Source: Herbaspirillum huttiense (GTDB lineage: Bacteria; Pseudomonadota; Gammaproteobacteria; Burkholderiales; Burkholderiaceae_D). Taken from it: a stretch of DNA of 64,000 bases. The notes below the pieces were generated by a model. That model was given only the letters and a program-made list of their open reading frames with translations, did no database searches and was not told the origin of the DNA. The first letter of the stretch is position 1. Each line of letters opens with the position of its first letter. Where the stretch lies: positions 4,588,001 through 4,652,000 of the forward strand of contig NZ_CP037993.1 in assembly GCF_004367745.1 (NCBI RefSeq). Reading direction: 5' to 3'. This document shows positions 17,524 to 26,787 of this stretch, piece by piece. The position numbers and the translations under genes are program-made.

Positions 17524-20466
17524 TTAATGCATGTGCTTCTGAAGCGACGCGCGCACCACCTCAGCGCTACTAGGTAGAATGCGAAGAGCGTACTCTGCCA
17601 GCGGAAACTCAAGCGTTCCGCGCAGATTGAGCCCCTCCAAATTAGTGGGCGCGATACGTCGCAGCAGTTCAGGTGCAATTGCTTCATCCCCGATCTTCTG
17701 AAATTGATCGACGGTGCGTTGCATATGGGCCGTGTTCCAAGCCATCAGCACATTGGTCAGTAGTGAAAGGCTGGAGGATACGGCAGCGAGGGACTCTGGC
17801 CGCTTAGCAAGTTCCGTTGGGATTTTACCGGTGTGGACGGCGCGCTGAATCGCATGTACAGCTTCGCCTCGATTCAAAACATGGCGCAACTCTCGGCGGA
17901 ATGTTGGGTTCGTGAAATAGTCTATTAGGAATATAGAGCGCAACAGCCTCCCAAGTTGAACGCCACCATCGTATACATCTTGGCCTCGTGCTGCAGAACC
18001 GAAGCGCTGTAAAGCCTGTACGGCCGTACACCGGCCACTCCGGATGGACGCGACAACCCGCACAAACTGGTCGTAGATAGCTTCGATCGCAAGGAGGTCG
18101 ACGTCCCCGGCGACCACTGGAAGCGTTTCATCCGGCACCATATGTCCACGGGGGACGTGCAAGTAGCGGTCCCGCATGTGCTGTAGGACAGGACAAAGAT
18201 CAAACTTCAGACCTTTGGCCACCGCAATGCCAAAATCGGTGTAGCCATGGGTGTCAACAGCGAGCTGAGCGACGTCATCGGTTCCGTTTTGCCGCACCAC
18301 CCCCTCGATGGCCGCACCAACTTGCCGTTCTTTAAGCAAAATCGGCTGGTCGTAAAAAATGCCCCAGCGATCACGCACATGAGTATAGATCCCGATGGAG
18401 GCAGTACGCCGACGTGGATCCGCTCGGGCTTGCCACACGGTGCGGGTTGTCTCCAGACTCATCATGTCGGAGGAGGCCAAGTCGCCAATTCCCCAGTGCG
18501 CCGCGATAGGATGTCGATGCATGTAGGCTAGCACCGCATCGGCCGCTTCACGCAACTTGCGTTCATCGGCCACCACCTTCATCATCTGCCGGATCGCGGA
18601 GGCCTTGAGCTCAGGAATCATGCGGGAGATGTCAGCTGCCGACAAGGAGGTTCCGTGCGCCAACACAGCAGCATAAACAAGAAGTAACTCGCTGCGCGAG
18701 CGAGGCTCCCTACCCAAGAGCAGCCAGGAAAACCGCACCTCGCTGTCGATATCCAGGATGATCTTGGGAAGTTGACCCACTGGGCGATCATCAAAGATGG
18801 CGCGACGCAGCGCATCTAAAGCCGGGTCTCTTTCCTCAGCCACGATACCCTCATTGCGGACGCCACCTGCCTCAATGCGCACCTCGCCGCGAAGATAAGC
18901 ATCCTTCAGCCGATCAAGGCCGCCATCAAGGTGGTCGATAATCTTTGCCAAGAAGACCTTGGGATCTTGCGGCAGCTCCAGGTGGCCGTAATAGTGGTTC
19001 CGCTTCGCCTTCCATTCCTCTTCAGGGATGAGCAATGTAGCGCGACTGCGAAAGGAGAAACTGTGATCAACGTACACAGAACCATTTCTTAACGCCATTC
19101 GTAATGCGGAAATAGTTGCCCATTCGAATGCTCGCAGCGCCTCGGTACGGTCTTCGCCCTCAATATTCTCCCTCCATACGCGACCGAGTTTAATATTGAC
19201 ATCTACTGGCAACTCGCTGTTACCGTCAGGGCCGTAAAGGTTGCGAAGCACGTTGATTGCGTCCACAACGGGATGCTGCGTCTCGGACTCAAATGGCAGT
19301 GCGACGAGCTTATGCAACATTGCACGCGCCTGAGCGCTCTTGGTCATAAGCTGCAGCCGGATTAAACTACGCCGGCTGGGCGCGTGCTGCTTTAGCACCT
19401 GGTCAGCCAGTTCCACGATCTTGGTCAGTGATTCGTCGGCCGGAGTGTCAGTATTCAAGGCGAGCAGCCTCACCGCCTCGGCAAAACCGCAGAGCTGCCT
19501 TTTTAGATCAGGTCGACCGGCGTCGACCTGTCTACCAGCCTCTGTTATAACTTCAATTGCCCATCGGCGGAACATGGCGAGTAGCTGATCGGTCGCCGAG
19601 CAAAGGGCATAGCGCATGAAGCAGGCGGTTTCAAGCCTACGGGACTGAGATGTAATGCGCTTACTGACGGAGGGTGGTCGGTTGGCGCATCGCCGTGCGT
19701 AATGACGAACCAGCGTTTCGTTGATCTGGGAGGGCCAACTGATGGGGACTCGCAATCCATGCAGATGGTCGATTTTCTCAAACAATTCGGACATCTGAAC
19801 CGTTGAATGCTTCACCGGAACTGCCCACAGCCACTGCTGAAGACTGGCCCGATCACCAACCGGCGCGGCAAGATGCCGGCTCCACTCTTGAACATTGGCC
19901 TCGCCTAAGCAGCACAGCAAGGTCGACTCCAGGAATGTTTCGTGGCTGCGGATTGCCTCAGCTATCACGCGCTTCAGTTGACGATCATGGGGTATCAGAA
20001 TCTGATGCTCATACAACCAACCCTTAACCTGCATGAGCAGCGTCGAGGGGTCCGGCCGGCCGACTAATGTCTCTTTGAGCCAGCGGACCAGGTAACGTCG
20101 CTGGTGCTCGGTCATCGATGAAAAACCGAGCGCTTGCTGCGCCAGTTGCTGATGGTCGATCAACGTTCGCGGCCGTGTCTCGTAGAGCGAGCGCAATGTT
20201 CCGATTTCAGGCGGCGCGATGGATAACTGTTCGCCAAGATGGCTCCACAAAACCTTCGGAACTTGCTTGTAGGCATCAAGGGTGCGGCCGGTCATCCGGA
20301 TAAAACCAAGATGAAGGGCGAGCGCCAGACGGTAAAGGTGGTTGCGCCGCGCCTCAATCAGAGTTTGTTCTTTGGCAGAAAACGTGAAGAACGTGTTCAG
20401 CTCAAACTCAGTCAGTTCGGGCGGGATGTGGCGCAAGCCGAGGTAGGGAGCGTGCCAATGGTCCAT
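17524..20466 (-). CDS. tnpA: Tn3-family transposase TnpA
   Basis: The 980-residue protein is full length for Tn3 transposases. Catalytic residues are in place: Asp667 (GDLASSDMMS), Asp738 (LAVDTHGYTD) and Glu868 (LNRGEAVHAI). The N-terminal half corresponds to the DUF4158/DNA-binding region for the inverted repeats. It is read inward from the right end, with its start 164 bp from the terminus, as in Tn4652, where the transposase promoter lies by the terminal repeat. No frameshift or stop interrupts it, so activity is plausible. There is no serine resolvase next to it; resolution is presumably by the recombinase pair at the opposite end. Confidence 0.96.
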   Translation of the reverse strand: MDHWHAPYLGLRHIPPELTEFELNTFFTFSAKEQTLIEARRNHLYRLALALHLGFIRMTGRTLDAYKQVPKVLWSHLGEQLSIAPPEIGTLRSLYETRPRTLIDHQQLAQQALGFSSMTEHQRRYLVRWLKETLVGRPDPSTLLMQVKGWLYEHQILIPHDRQLKRVIAEAIRSHETFLESTLLCCLGEANVQEWSRHLAAPVGDRASLQQWLWAVPVKHSTVQMSELFEKIDHLHGLRVPISWPSQINETLVRHYARRCANRPPSVSKRITSQSRRLETACFMRYALCSATDQLLAMFRRWAIEVITEAGRQVDAGRPDLKRQLCGFAEAVRLLALNTDTPADESLTKIVELADQVLKQHAPSRRSLIRLQLMTKSAQARAMLHKLVALPFESETQHPVVDAINVLRNLYGPDGNSELPVDVNIKLGRVWRENIEGEDRTEALRAFEWATISALRMALRNGSVYVDHSFSFRSRATLLIPEEEWKAKRNHYYGHLELPQDPKVFLAKIIDHLDGGLDRLKDAYLRGEVRIEAGGVRNEGIVAEERDPALDALRRAIFDDRPVGQLPKIILDIDSEVRFSWLLLGREPRSRSELLLVYAAVLAHGTSLSAADISRMIPELKASAIRQMMKVVADERKLREAADAVLAYMHRHPIAAHWGIGDLASSDMMSLETTRTVWQARADPRRRTASIGIYTHVRDRWGIFYDQPILLKERQVGAAIEGVVRQNGTDDVAQLAVDTHGYTDFGIAVAKGLKFDLCPVLQHMRDRYLHVPRGHMVPDETLPVVAGDVDLLAIEAIYDQFVRVVASIRSGRCTAVQALQRFGSAARGQDVYDGGVQLGRLLRSIFLIDYFTNPTFRRELRHVLNRGEAVHAIQRAVHTGKIPTELAKRPESLAAVSSSLSLLTNVLMAWNTAHMQRTVDQFQKIGDEAIAPELLRRIAPTNLEGLNLRGTLEFPLAEYALRILPSSAEVVRASLQKHMH

Positions 20467-20526
20467 TGTTTAACTCTCTGAAGAGAACAATGGGCACCAT
20501 CATACCCGGGCGGGAAGGCAAACAGT

Positions 20527-20543
20527 AAGTGACTGATTTTAAA
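20527..20543 (-). repeat. subterminal repeat, right copy
   Basis: Reads TTTAAAATCAGTCACTT on the minus strand, 87-103 bp inside the right end, the same offset as the left copy at 625-641. It lies in the tnpA leader, so whatever binds it could also affect transposase expression. Confidence 0.75.
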
Positions 20544-20585
20544 GCGATTGTTGCATTGCGCATCGCTGAAACCCGCGTAAACACT

Positions 20586-20630
20586 GGGTTGCGCTAACGT
20601 CGCTTATTGCACGCGGATCAAAGGAACCCC
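20586..20630 (-). repeat. transposon right terminal inverted repeat
   Basis: Read on the minus strand it begins GGGGTTCCTTTGAT and matches the left end at 33 of 45 positions, including GTGCAAT, GCGACG and ACCC blocks. Confidence 0.9.
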
Positions 20631-20635
20631 CACAA
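20631..20635. repeat. target-site duplication CACAA, right copy
   Basis: Exact copy of 533-537. Removing the transposon and one copy joins the sensor kinase downstream region directly to the porin leader. Confidence 0.9.
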
Positions 20636-20658
20636 GGAAAAAAGAAGCGAGGGTTAAA

Positions 20659-22176
20659 TTGACGATTCGGTTTGGAAGGATCACTCCAGACGTCATTACG
20701 AGAAACATCATTATCTTGACAGCAACATCTCCGACAGAGAGGCCTCAGAGCCGAGGTCTGCTGCTTGCCATACTTTTGCTGGCTTCTACGCCCGCAAGCG
20801 GAGAAACTCATGCGGCGGAAAAGTCGGGGGCTAGCTCCGATACGGTTACCGCACGCGGTAACGACACTGATACAGCGGAAAACAACGGAGCTGCCGGCGA
20901 TTTCGACAACCTGCTGTTTGGAGATATGAGAGGGCTACGCCCCGCCCTCAAATCCCGAGGCATCACCCTGACGCTTCAGGAAACCAGCGAATATCTCGGC
21001 AACCTGAGCGGAGGCGTTCATCGTGGTTTCCAGTACAACGGACTCACTACGCTTGGGGTGCAGATCGATACGGAGAAAGCCTTCGGACTGACAGGTGGCC
21101 AGATCTACCTCAGTGGGCTGCAAATCCATGGCACAAATCTCAGCGAAGACAACTTGAAAACCCTGCAGACCGCCAGCGGGATTCACGCTGATCGCGCGAC
21201 CCGCTTGTGGGAAGCCTGGTTCGAACAGCAACTGATGGATGGCGCCCTCGGCGTCAAGCTTGGCCAGCAAAGCCTGGATCAGGAATTCATGCTCAACACG
21301 AATGCGGGCTATTTCATCAACACCATGTTTGGCTGGCCAATGCTGCCAACCGCCGACCTGCCAGCTGGCGGTGCTGCCTATCCACTTGCGGCCCTGGGCC
21401 TGAGGCTGTCCGTCAAACCTATTGATGGCCTGACTTTACTCGGCGGCGTATTCAGTGCTACCCCAGTCTCCAACCCTGAGGGGGATCCACAAAAGCGCAA
21501 TCGCAATGGAACGGATTTCCCGTTAGGCCGAGGCACGATGTCAATCGTGGAGATGCAGTTGTCGGCGCCCGCCGGAAAGGCGGAGAAGGCAACTCCTGAT
21601 TGGACCTATCGCTTGGGTGCCTGGTACAACACGCATTCATTCGATGACCAGCGCTTTGACGAAACGGGCCGCTCCTTGTCGGATCCTTCGAGTAATGGCA
21701 TTCCCCGCGAGCATAAAGGGAATTTTTCCTTCTACATTGCCGCTGATCAGGTGATCTGGCGCGATCGCTCAGCTCCAGAGCGCAGCATCTCGGTTCTAGC
21801 GAGATTCATGAAGACGCCCTTCAAGGATCGCAATCTAATCGATGCCAGTCTGAACATGGGTGTCGTTTTTCGCGGCCCAAATCGGCATCGCCCGAACGAT
21901 ACGCTTGCACTCGGCGCGGGCTACGCGCATGTCAGCAGCCAGGCTGCAGGTAGAGACAGCGACAACAATGCGATCAACGGCGTGCGAATCCCCGTGCGCA
22001 GCAGCGAGAAATTTATTGAACTGTCGTACCAATATCAAGCGACGCCTTGGCTGCAAATACAACCCGACGTGCAGTATGTGTTTAATCCCGGCGCCAGCAT
22101 AGTCAACCCTAACGCTGCAGGGGAGCGTGTCAAGAACATTTTCATGCTTGGCACGCGCATCAATATTTCGTTTTGA
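20659..22176 (+). CDS. OprB-type carbohydrate porin
   Basis: The 505-residue frame from a TTG at 20659 has GAGGG 5 bp upstream. A TTG 19 codons later would give a tidier signal peptide (hydrophobic LLLAILLLASTPASG), so the start is uncertain. The mature part has the hallmarks of the carbohydrate-selective porin family: GLRPALKSRGITLTLQETSEYLGN, GLTTLGVQIDTEK and IELSYQYQATPWLQIQPDVQYVFNPGA, ending in RINISF with a final aromatic. It should form an outer-membrane channel for sugars or related solutes. The transposon ends only 28 bp before this start, so its original promoter has been cut off; a terminator follows at 22395. Confidence 0.85.
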   Translation: MTIRFGRITPDVITRNIIILTATSPTERPQSRGLLLAILLLASTPASGETHAAEKSGASSDTVTARGNDTDTAENNGAAGDFDNLLFGDMRGLRPALKSRGITLTLQETSEYLGNLSGGVHRGFQYNGLTTLGVQIDTEKAFGLTGGQIYLSGLQIHGTNLSEDNLKTLQTASGIHADRATRLWEAWFEQQLMDGALGVKLGQQSLDQEFMLNTNAGYFINTMFGWPMLPTADLPAGGAAYPLAALGLRLSVKPIDGLTLLGGVFSATPVSNPEGDPQKRNRNGTDFPLGRGTMSIVEMQLSAPAGKAEKATPDWTYRLGAWYNTHSFDDQRFDETGRSLSDPSSNGIPREHKGNFSFYIAADQVIWRDRSAPERSISVLARFMKTPFKDRNLIDASLNMGVVFRGPNRHRPNDTLALGAGYAHVSSQAAGRDSDNNAINGVRIPVRSSEKFIELSYQYQATPWLQIQPDVQYVFNPGASIVNPNAAGERVKNIFMLGTRINISF

Positions 22177-22394
22177 GAAGTCAAATGCCTTTTGACTGTT
22201 CGCTTTCAATGTCTGTATTCGGCCAGTAGCGACTCTACAGATATAAATGAAATGTGCAGGAATACTCTGCGCTGGCGCCGTGGGCCAAGCGTCTGGAGCA
22301 AGGTCGTCTGGATCGAAGGGATCGAGTCAAGTCACCTTTGCCGGCCCCAATTTTTTTCAGTAATGCAAGATGCAAAAACGAGACCAGAAATGGA

Positions 22395-22420
22395 GAAAGC
22401 CCGCCAGAGGCGGGCTTTCG
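22395..22420 (+). terminator. rho-independent-type terminator
   Basis: Perfect 11-bp stem GAAAGCCCGCC/GGCGGGCTTTC (22395-22405, 22409-22419) with a 3-nt loop, ~220 bp after the porin. The T-run after the stem is short. Confidence 0.65.
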
Positions 22421-22738
22421 CTTACGTTTTGCCTGAAACTTGACAGCCGACTAGAACCGCTTTCGGGGATGAGGACTGCCAGGCGGTTAAGACAAATTTT
22501 ATCACACCGCGTTTAGCACTGCTGCTAGTTGCGGGCAACCATGTAATCAAGTGACGAGATGGTATCGTTCGGGATCTCATGCGCGGGATCAACTGCACAA
22601 GAGAACTCGGGTTAGGTTCGCTCGATTTTCTGTGTACTAGTTTCGCGAGTTAAAGATAAGCAGGCATCTTACGTCTCCTCATATACCCGCTATGACCACA
22701 CACTCAAGTGACGCTTCCTTCCAGTTCATCCGCTGCCG
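22421..22738. other. gap without a supported gene
   Basis: About 320 bp between the porin terminator and the recombinase operon. No frame with a ribosome site or recognisable product, and no repeat matching the region beside ssb, was found. Confidence 0.4.
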
Positions 22739-23227
22739 CTACACCTGACCAGAGGCGGGAATTTCTTTGTTGAACAGATGAAGAATCTCCGCAGTCTCAC
22801 GTTCTGATGGTGGAAGTACTCCTTCAGGAATCGGAGCATCCACTTTTGATATTTGCATGCCTCGCGCGCGGACGTGATAAGCAATCTGTTGCCACCTCCG
22901 CTTCCACAACGCTTCCTTGCGTTCATACTCTCTCACCTGCTCTCTCAAGAATTTCAACTCTAGAAGCGCATCCTTCGATAGCTCAGAAACCGCTAAGTCT
23001 CGCTTTAGCTCCGCACGTCCACCAGCCAAATTCTTCTTAGCTACGAGATAGGCGGCCTTAATTTCAGGCTTGGCTTGTAACGCCTGCCGGCTAAATACGT
23101 GACGCTCTTCCAAGATGGCCCAGGTGAGCTTTACCCCTATTTCTCCTGCGGCCCATTTCGCGAGATCGGCCAAGATTGCCTCGGCGTTCGAGACAGATAT
23201 TCTTTTATGCTTGTTCGTTGAAGCCAT
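22739..23227 (-). CDS. small helical accessory protein of the recombinase module (TnpC-like)
   Basis: 162 residues, charged and helical, with a central coiled-coil-like stretch (about 85-115, ELKFLREQVREYERKEALWKRR). No catalytic motif is recognisable. It overlaps the 665-residue recombinase gene by 23 bp and is the last of the four-gene operon, the position and approximate size of TnpC in Tn554 (125 aa), which assists recombination. Function by position only. Confidence 0.6.
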   Translation of the reverse strand: MASTNKHKRISVSNAEAILADLAKWAAGEIGVKLTWAILEERHVFSRQALQAKPEIKAAYLVAKKNLAGGRAELKRDLAVSELSKDALLELKFLREQVREYERKEALWKRRWQQIAYHVRARGMQISKVDAPIPEGVLPPSERETAEILHLFNKEIPASGQV

Positions 23228-25202
23228 TTTTCTTCAAGTAATCTTCAGGATTGAAATCAACAATTCCGCAGTCAAGTAATTGTTGGGCGAGGGTCTTCAG
23301 CTTTTTGTCATTGTGGGCGACCCAATCAGCACTCCTTCTAGGCCGTTCCCCCTGGCTCAGCTCCTCGGCTTTCTTTCTGGTGGCGTATGCCAATGCATAT
23401 TGGCGCTTGACCTCTTCGATTCTCCCCTCATCCGATTTCTTCCAGACGTAGTCATCACAGTCCGCTGTACATTGAAGATGTCGTTCACAAGGTATTTGCG
23501 CGAAATTGTGAATACACATCCCTGGGCCGACATCGTGAACAGCGCTCACTCGGGCGGCAAGAAAGGCGTCCCTGACCGAGACGGGTACATACTTCAATAC
23601 GTCAACGATCTTGCCGCCTACCTTGTTTTCTGAAATTTCCTGACGCAGCATCAGCGCCCTCTTCTCCCGTGTCGTATTCTGATATGCCTTTGTGTCTCGC
23701 GGATTAGATCGACCAAACCATTCGGTTTGCATGAGATCGCTTAGACCACCTTCGTCAAGTAGGGTGTTTAAGGTATGTCTGAATTGATGACTTGAAAAAT
23801 CAAAGTTGGCCGAAATCGACGAGAACTCGGCTGCCAACTCTGGAAACTTACGCATGAATGTAGTCATCATCGAGTGCGTACATAGCGTGGCGGACCATCT
23901 GCTGTATGCACCCGTAGATAGGCCACGGTAGCGGACGATCAGTAGATCTTTCAAGTAGTAGTCGTGCAAAAACTGATCAATATGGATTGATTCGATATTG
24001 CCGGCCAAAAAGAAGCTTTTTCGGAAATATGGAAGCAGTTCTGTTTTGGTAGTCCAGGCTGTTCTCCGAGAAGGGCCACCGTGCACTCGGCCATCACGAG
24101 CGAATTCACTGGTAGCGGCAAGGAGCGTCGGTGTGATGCCATAACGCACCAAATCTGCTGCAAACAACGGCTGGTCGTCTCCGACATCCGCGAGAAAGCG
24201 TATGTCAACATCATGTGTCTTAAATGACTCCTCCGCCGTCGATCGCGCCGCGGCGCAGGAATCTGCGAGCTCTAAATAGACGGCACAGACTATATCTACA
24301 ACTGCCGTAGGTAAATACAGTCTCCTATATGCCCCCTCGGAATCACCGGCAGATTGTTTGCGCGGAAAATAGATCAGATACGCGTTGCCATTATCGTCGG
24401 TCCGAATCGGTATATTTGGTAGTGTGGCAATCTCGCTATATCGGCGCCCGAGACAACACAGCAACGTGAGTATCAATATATACGTTCGATACTTGTGCTC
24501 ACGTGGCACTCGCCGGTACAGCTCACCGATCAGTTTGTACACCTCCACTTCAAGGGCATTGCCCCTTGTAACCTCCGTCGCCTTGGCGTCATCCAACCTA
24601 ACATGGCCTATGCTGTTTGTAAGCTCAGGCCGCTTAAGTCCGCTATATTTGAATTCAAATCGACAATGACAAAGTTGATCTGCGTCACACCACGCGGCAA
24701 ATTCTTGTACCGCTTTATGCAAGTTGTATGCTGTGGTCTCTGCATAGTCATGAGAGATGTTTCTGCACGCAAGCTCCAGGGCTTCCGGGGTCAATGACGA
24801 AACTTTTACTAGCCCGAGGGAATCTGCAGCATGCTTAACATAGCCAACGGCCGATATGAAATTTCTCTGGTTAGATAGTGATTGATTGCTTCGTATGATA
24901 CGCATCCTGACGATGCCCTTGGCAACATATTCCCACTGAGGAGCCTGCCACGCCCACAGTCTTCCTCCGCCTAGTTTTGACGGCAAACTAAAATTTAACG
25001 TCGCTGACTCGGCGTTGCGTCCCGAGTCTTTTAATAGTGGTCCTGAAGTGATCTTCCACACGTGATCACACTTGCCGACGTTCTCCAGGCCAGGTATTTT
25101 TTTTTGCCAGGCATGCGAATAGAGCTTCCATGCACGCAAGTCAAGATCTCTTTCACCGCTAGAGAAGGTTGGGACTTTCTTGATTGGTTTTCTTTTACTC
25201 AC
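23205..25202 (-). CDS. tyrosine recombinase, large (TnpB-like)
   Basis: The 665-residue protein has an N-terminal core-binding region (about 100-185) and a catalytic domain with Arg253/254 (LGRRYSEI), His472-x-x-Arg475-His476 (SSHQFRHTL) and Tyr507 (KAYQN). The usual LGH motif before the Tyr is replaced by FGR (496-498). The C-terminal tail has a Cys cluster (CIHNFAQIPCERHLQCTADC, 563-582) that may bind zinc, as in large TnpB-type recombinases. It overlaps the upstream gene by 8 bp. It should be catalytically competent, with the replaced His as the one odd point. Confidence 0.85.
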   Translation of the reverse strand: MSKRKPIKKVPTFSSGERDLDLRAWKLYSHAWQKKIPGLENVGKCDHVWKITSGPLLKDSGRNAESATLNFSLPSKLGGGRLWAWQAPQWEYVAKGIVRMRIIRSNQSLSNQRNFISAVGYVKHAADSLGLVKVSSLTPEALELACRNISHDYAETTAYNLHKAVQEFAAWCDADQLCHCRFEFKYSGLKRPELTNSIGHVRLDDAKATEVTRGNALEVEVYKLIGELYRRVPREHKYRTYILILTLLCCLGRRYSEIATLPNIPIRTDDNGNAYLIYFPRKQSAGDSEGAYRRLYLPTAVVDIVCAVYLELADSCAAARSTAEESFKTHDVDIRFLADVGDDQPLFAADLVRYGITPTLLAATSEFARDGRVHGGPSRRTAWTTKTELLPYFRKSFFLAGNIESIHIDQFLHDYYLKDLLIVRYRGLSTGAYSRWSATLCTHSMMTTFMRKFPELAAEFSSISANFDFSSHQFRHTLNTLLDEGGLSDLMQTEWFGRSNPRDTKAYQNTTREKRALMLRQEISENKVGGKIVDVLKYVPVSVRDAFLAARVSAVHDVGPGMCIHNFAQIPCERHLQCTADCDDYVWKKSDEGRIEEVKRQYALAYATRKKAEELSQGERPRRSADWVAHNDKKLKTLAQQLLDCGIVDFNPEDYLKKNGFNEQA

Positions 25203-26787
25203 TGCCTTGCTCGCACAGTTTCACTACTTCGCCTACAGCGGCAATTACGTCATCCAATTGAATCCCAAGACGGGACCGCTCGCCGCCTTTCAACATGTTC
25301 CGCCTGTTTGAAAGAAGACGCTCCAGTACAAAATCATGATCTGCGTCGGCATACGGACGAAATTTTGGGCAGAGGTAGCATGAATAAGGAGGGTCCAAAT
25401 GACAAAGATTCGTCTGTCCACAATGGCCTATGTCCACATTGGTGACGGGCGCTACACCATCATAGAAAACGAGGGACTTATCCGTGTCATTGTCCGGATC
25501 ATCTTTTGACCCGCCGAATTCACCCTTGAAATACGAAACATATTCTGACAAGTGCAGCGCCGCAGCTTTGTCCAACTGCGTAACCATGCGGTCAGCAACA
25601 TCAAAATAGACCTGTACATGCTGCGTGTCGGTATGGTCCAAGACCACGGCCAACTCCTGTTTGCTAATACCCTCAGCAGCCAAATTGGTAGCTAAGGTGT
25701 AACGCAGTCGGCGGGTGGTGATTCTTAGAGGCTCACCAGTCAGCGGAGAAATAATGTTATGACGGCTCACAAAGTCTGCGAGCAGATTTGATATCTCCGC
25801 GCTGTTTGAGTAAAACGCTTCCTGGTATCGGTTCTGCTTTAAGAAGTGTTCGTTAGCCTGCTTGGCAGGAAACAAGGGCCGATTCAGCTGTTTCTTTCTG
25901 CCATCTATTTCAACAGCCACTTCAACCTGTTTGTTTCTACTGATCAGAGACAGAACATGCCGTGCAAGCTCCGGCGACATGTACTCAGTTTTTCTGTCAT
26001 GTCTGGGCATCAGGAGCCGTTTTTTAATACGCGGCATATGAATAACATAACAACGTTCAGGGCCATCTGGGGTTAAGTCTTCAAAATCAGATTCCCAGAG
26101 ATAAATGAGGTTGAGCGGATTCCGGCCGAATGCCAAGGCGAGCGCCATTGCGGCGCGTTGTTGCACATGGGAGAAGAGCTGGCTTGAATCATTTCTTAAA
26201 GCATCGATGATCAATGGCAGTTCTAGTTTTCGGTGGAGAGGCCCCTCGGTTAGCTCTTCGCTACGAACCGCCTCCCCTTTGGGGCCACCGGGTATGCTCC
26301 ACGAATCCAGCTCCATCGCGTAATTTGGACAGAATCCCAGTTCTGGATAGTGCTCAGCGCACCAGATATACCACTGGATCGCTCGGTAGTATCTGTACAG
26401 TTTACGATCCCTCTTCGCTGCGTAAAGTAATTCACTCACGAAAATGGCGAACGGCATACGAAGGTCTGGCTCCTCGTCGTGATCGAACCCATCTTCAACC
26501 TCACCAAGGCGGAAATCCCTTAGTGCCGCTTCAAAAGCATTTTCACCGGCAGAGGTGGAAACATGTTTAATACGGTCGATAACATATGCTTTTAAACCCC
26601 ACGCGAGTCTTCGGTTCTTGATTCGTGAAAAGTTGAGCTCCGGCGTTCGTCCTACTATTAATAGCCGCCATCTGTCTCCCGAGACGTCAACCTCGTACCC
26701 CTCTCTTGAGAGAATTGTCTGAGGTAATTGAGGCCATTGAGGTGACTCGATAATAGTTGTGTTGAGACGATCAGCAGCCGTAGTCAT
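25195..26787 (-). CDS. tyrosine recombinase-like protein, middle gene of trio
   Basis: 530 residues. The C-terminal half resembles a tyrosine recombinase: Arg222 (AFGRNPLNL), Lys256, Arg362 (TTRRLRYTLAT, where the usual first His is Thr or Arg and the second His is Tyr), His385 (LDHTD) and Tyr394 (VYFDV). A four-Cys cluster follows (Cys456, 462, 470, 473: GHCGQTNLCHLDPPYSCYLC), likely zinc-binding. The altered HxxR box raises the possibility that it has reduced activity or acts with its neighbours. It overlaps the first gene by 4 bp and the third by 8 bp. It is the member with no counterpart in Tn554. Confidence 0.78.
   Translation of the reverse strand: MTTAADRLNTTIIESPQWPQLPQTILSREGYEVDVSGDRWRLLIVGRTPELNFSRIKNRRLAWGLKAYVIDRIKHVSTSAGENAFEAALRDFRLGEVEDGFDHDEEPDLRMPFAIFVSELLYAAKRDRKLYRYYRAIQWYIWCAEHYPELGFCPNYAMELDSWSIPGGPKGEAVRSEELTEGPLHRKLELPLIIDALRNDSSQLFSHVQQRAAMALALAFGRNPLNLIYLWESDFEDLTPDGPERCYVIHMPRIKKRLLMPRHDRKTEYMSPELARHVLSLISRNKQVEVAVEIDGRKKQLNRPLFPAKQANEHFLKQNRYQEAFYSNSAEISNLLADFVSRHNIISPLTGEPLRITTRRLRYTLATNLAAEGISKQELAVVLDHTDTQHVQVYFDVADRMVTQLDKAAALHLSEYVSYFKGEFGGSKDDPDNDTDKSLVFYDGVAPVTNVDIGHCGQTNLCHLDPPYSCYLCPKFRPYADADHDFVLERLLSNRRNMLKGGERSRLGIQLDDVIAAVGEVVKLCEQGSE

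Larger units (their letters stand above)
538..20630. mobile_element. complete Tn3-family (Tn4651-type) copper-resistance transposon, 20,093 bp
   Basis: Both ends start GGGGT and match at 33 of the first 45 positions in inverted orientation (538-582 against 20586-20630). A second block about 86-103 bp inside each end also matches. A 5-bp direct repeat, CACAA, flanks the element. Inside are a Tn3-type DDE transposase at one end, a coiled-coil protein plus tyrosine recombinase at the other, and copper-resistance cargo between. Large TnpA read inward from one terminus with a TnpS/TnpT-like pair at the far end is the layout known from Tn4651/Tn4652. Intact ends, duplication and uninterrupted tnpA suggest recent insertion and an element that may still move. 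Confidence 0.92.

Noticed and set aside
22192-22443. 83-codon frame after the porin
   Set aside because: Runs through the terminator stem and has no ribosome site.
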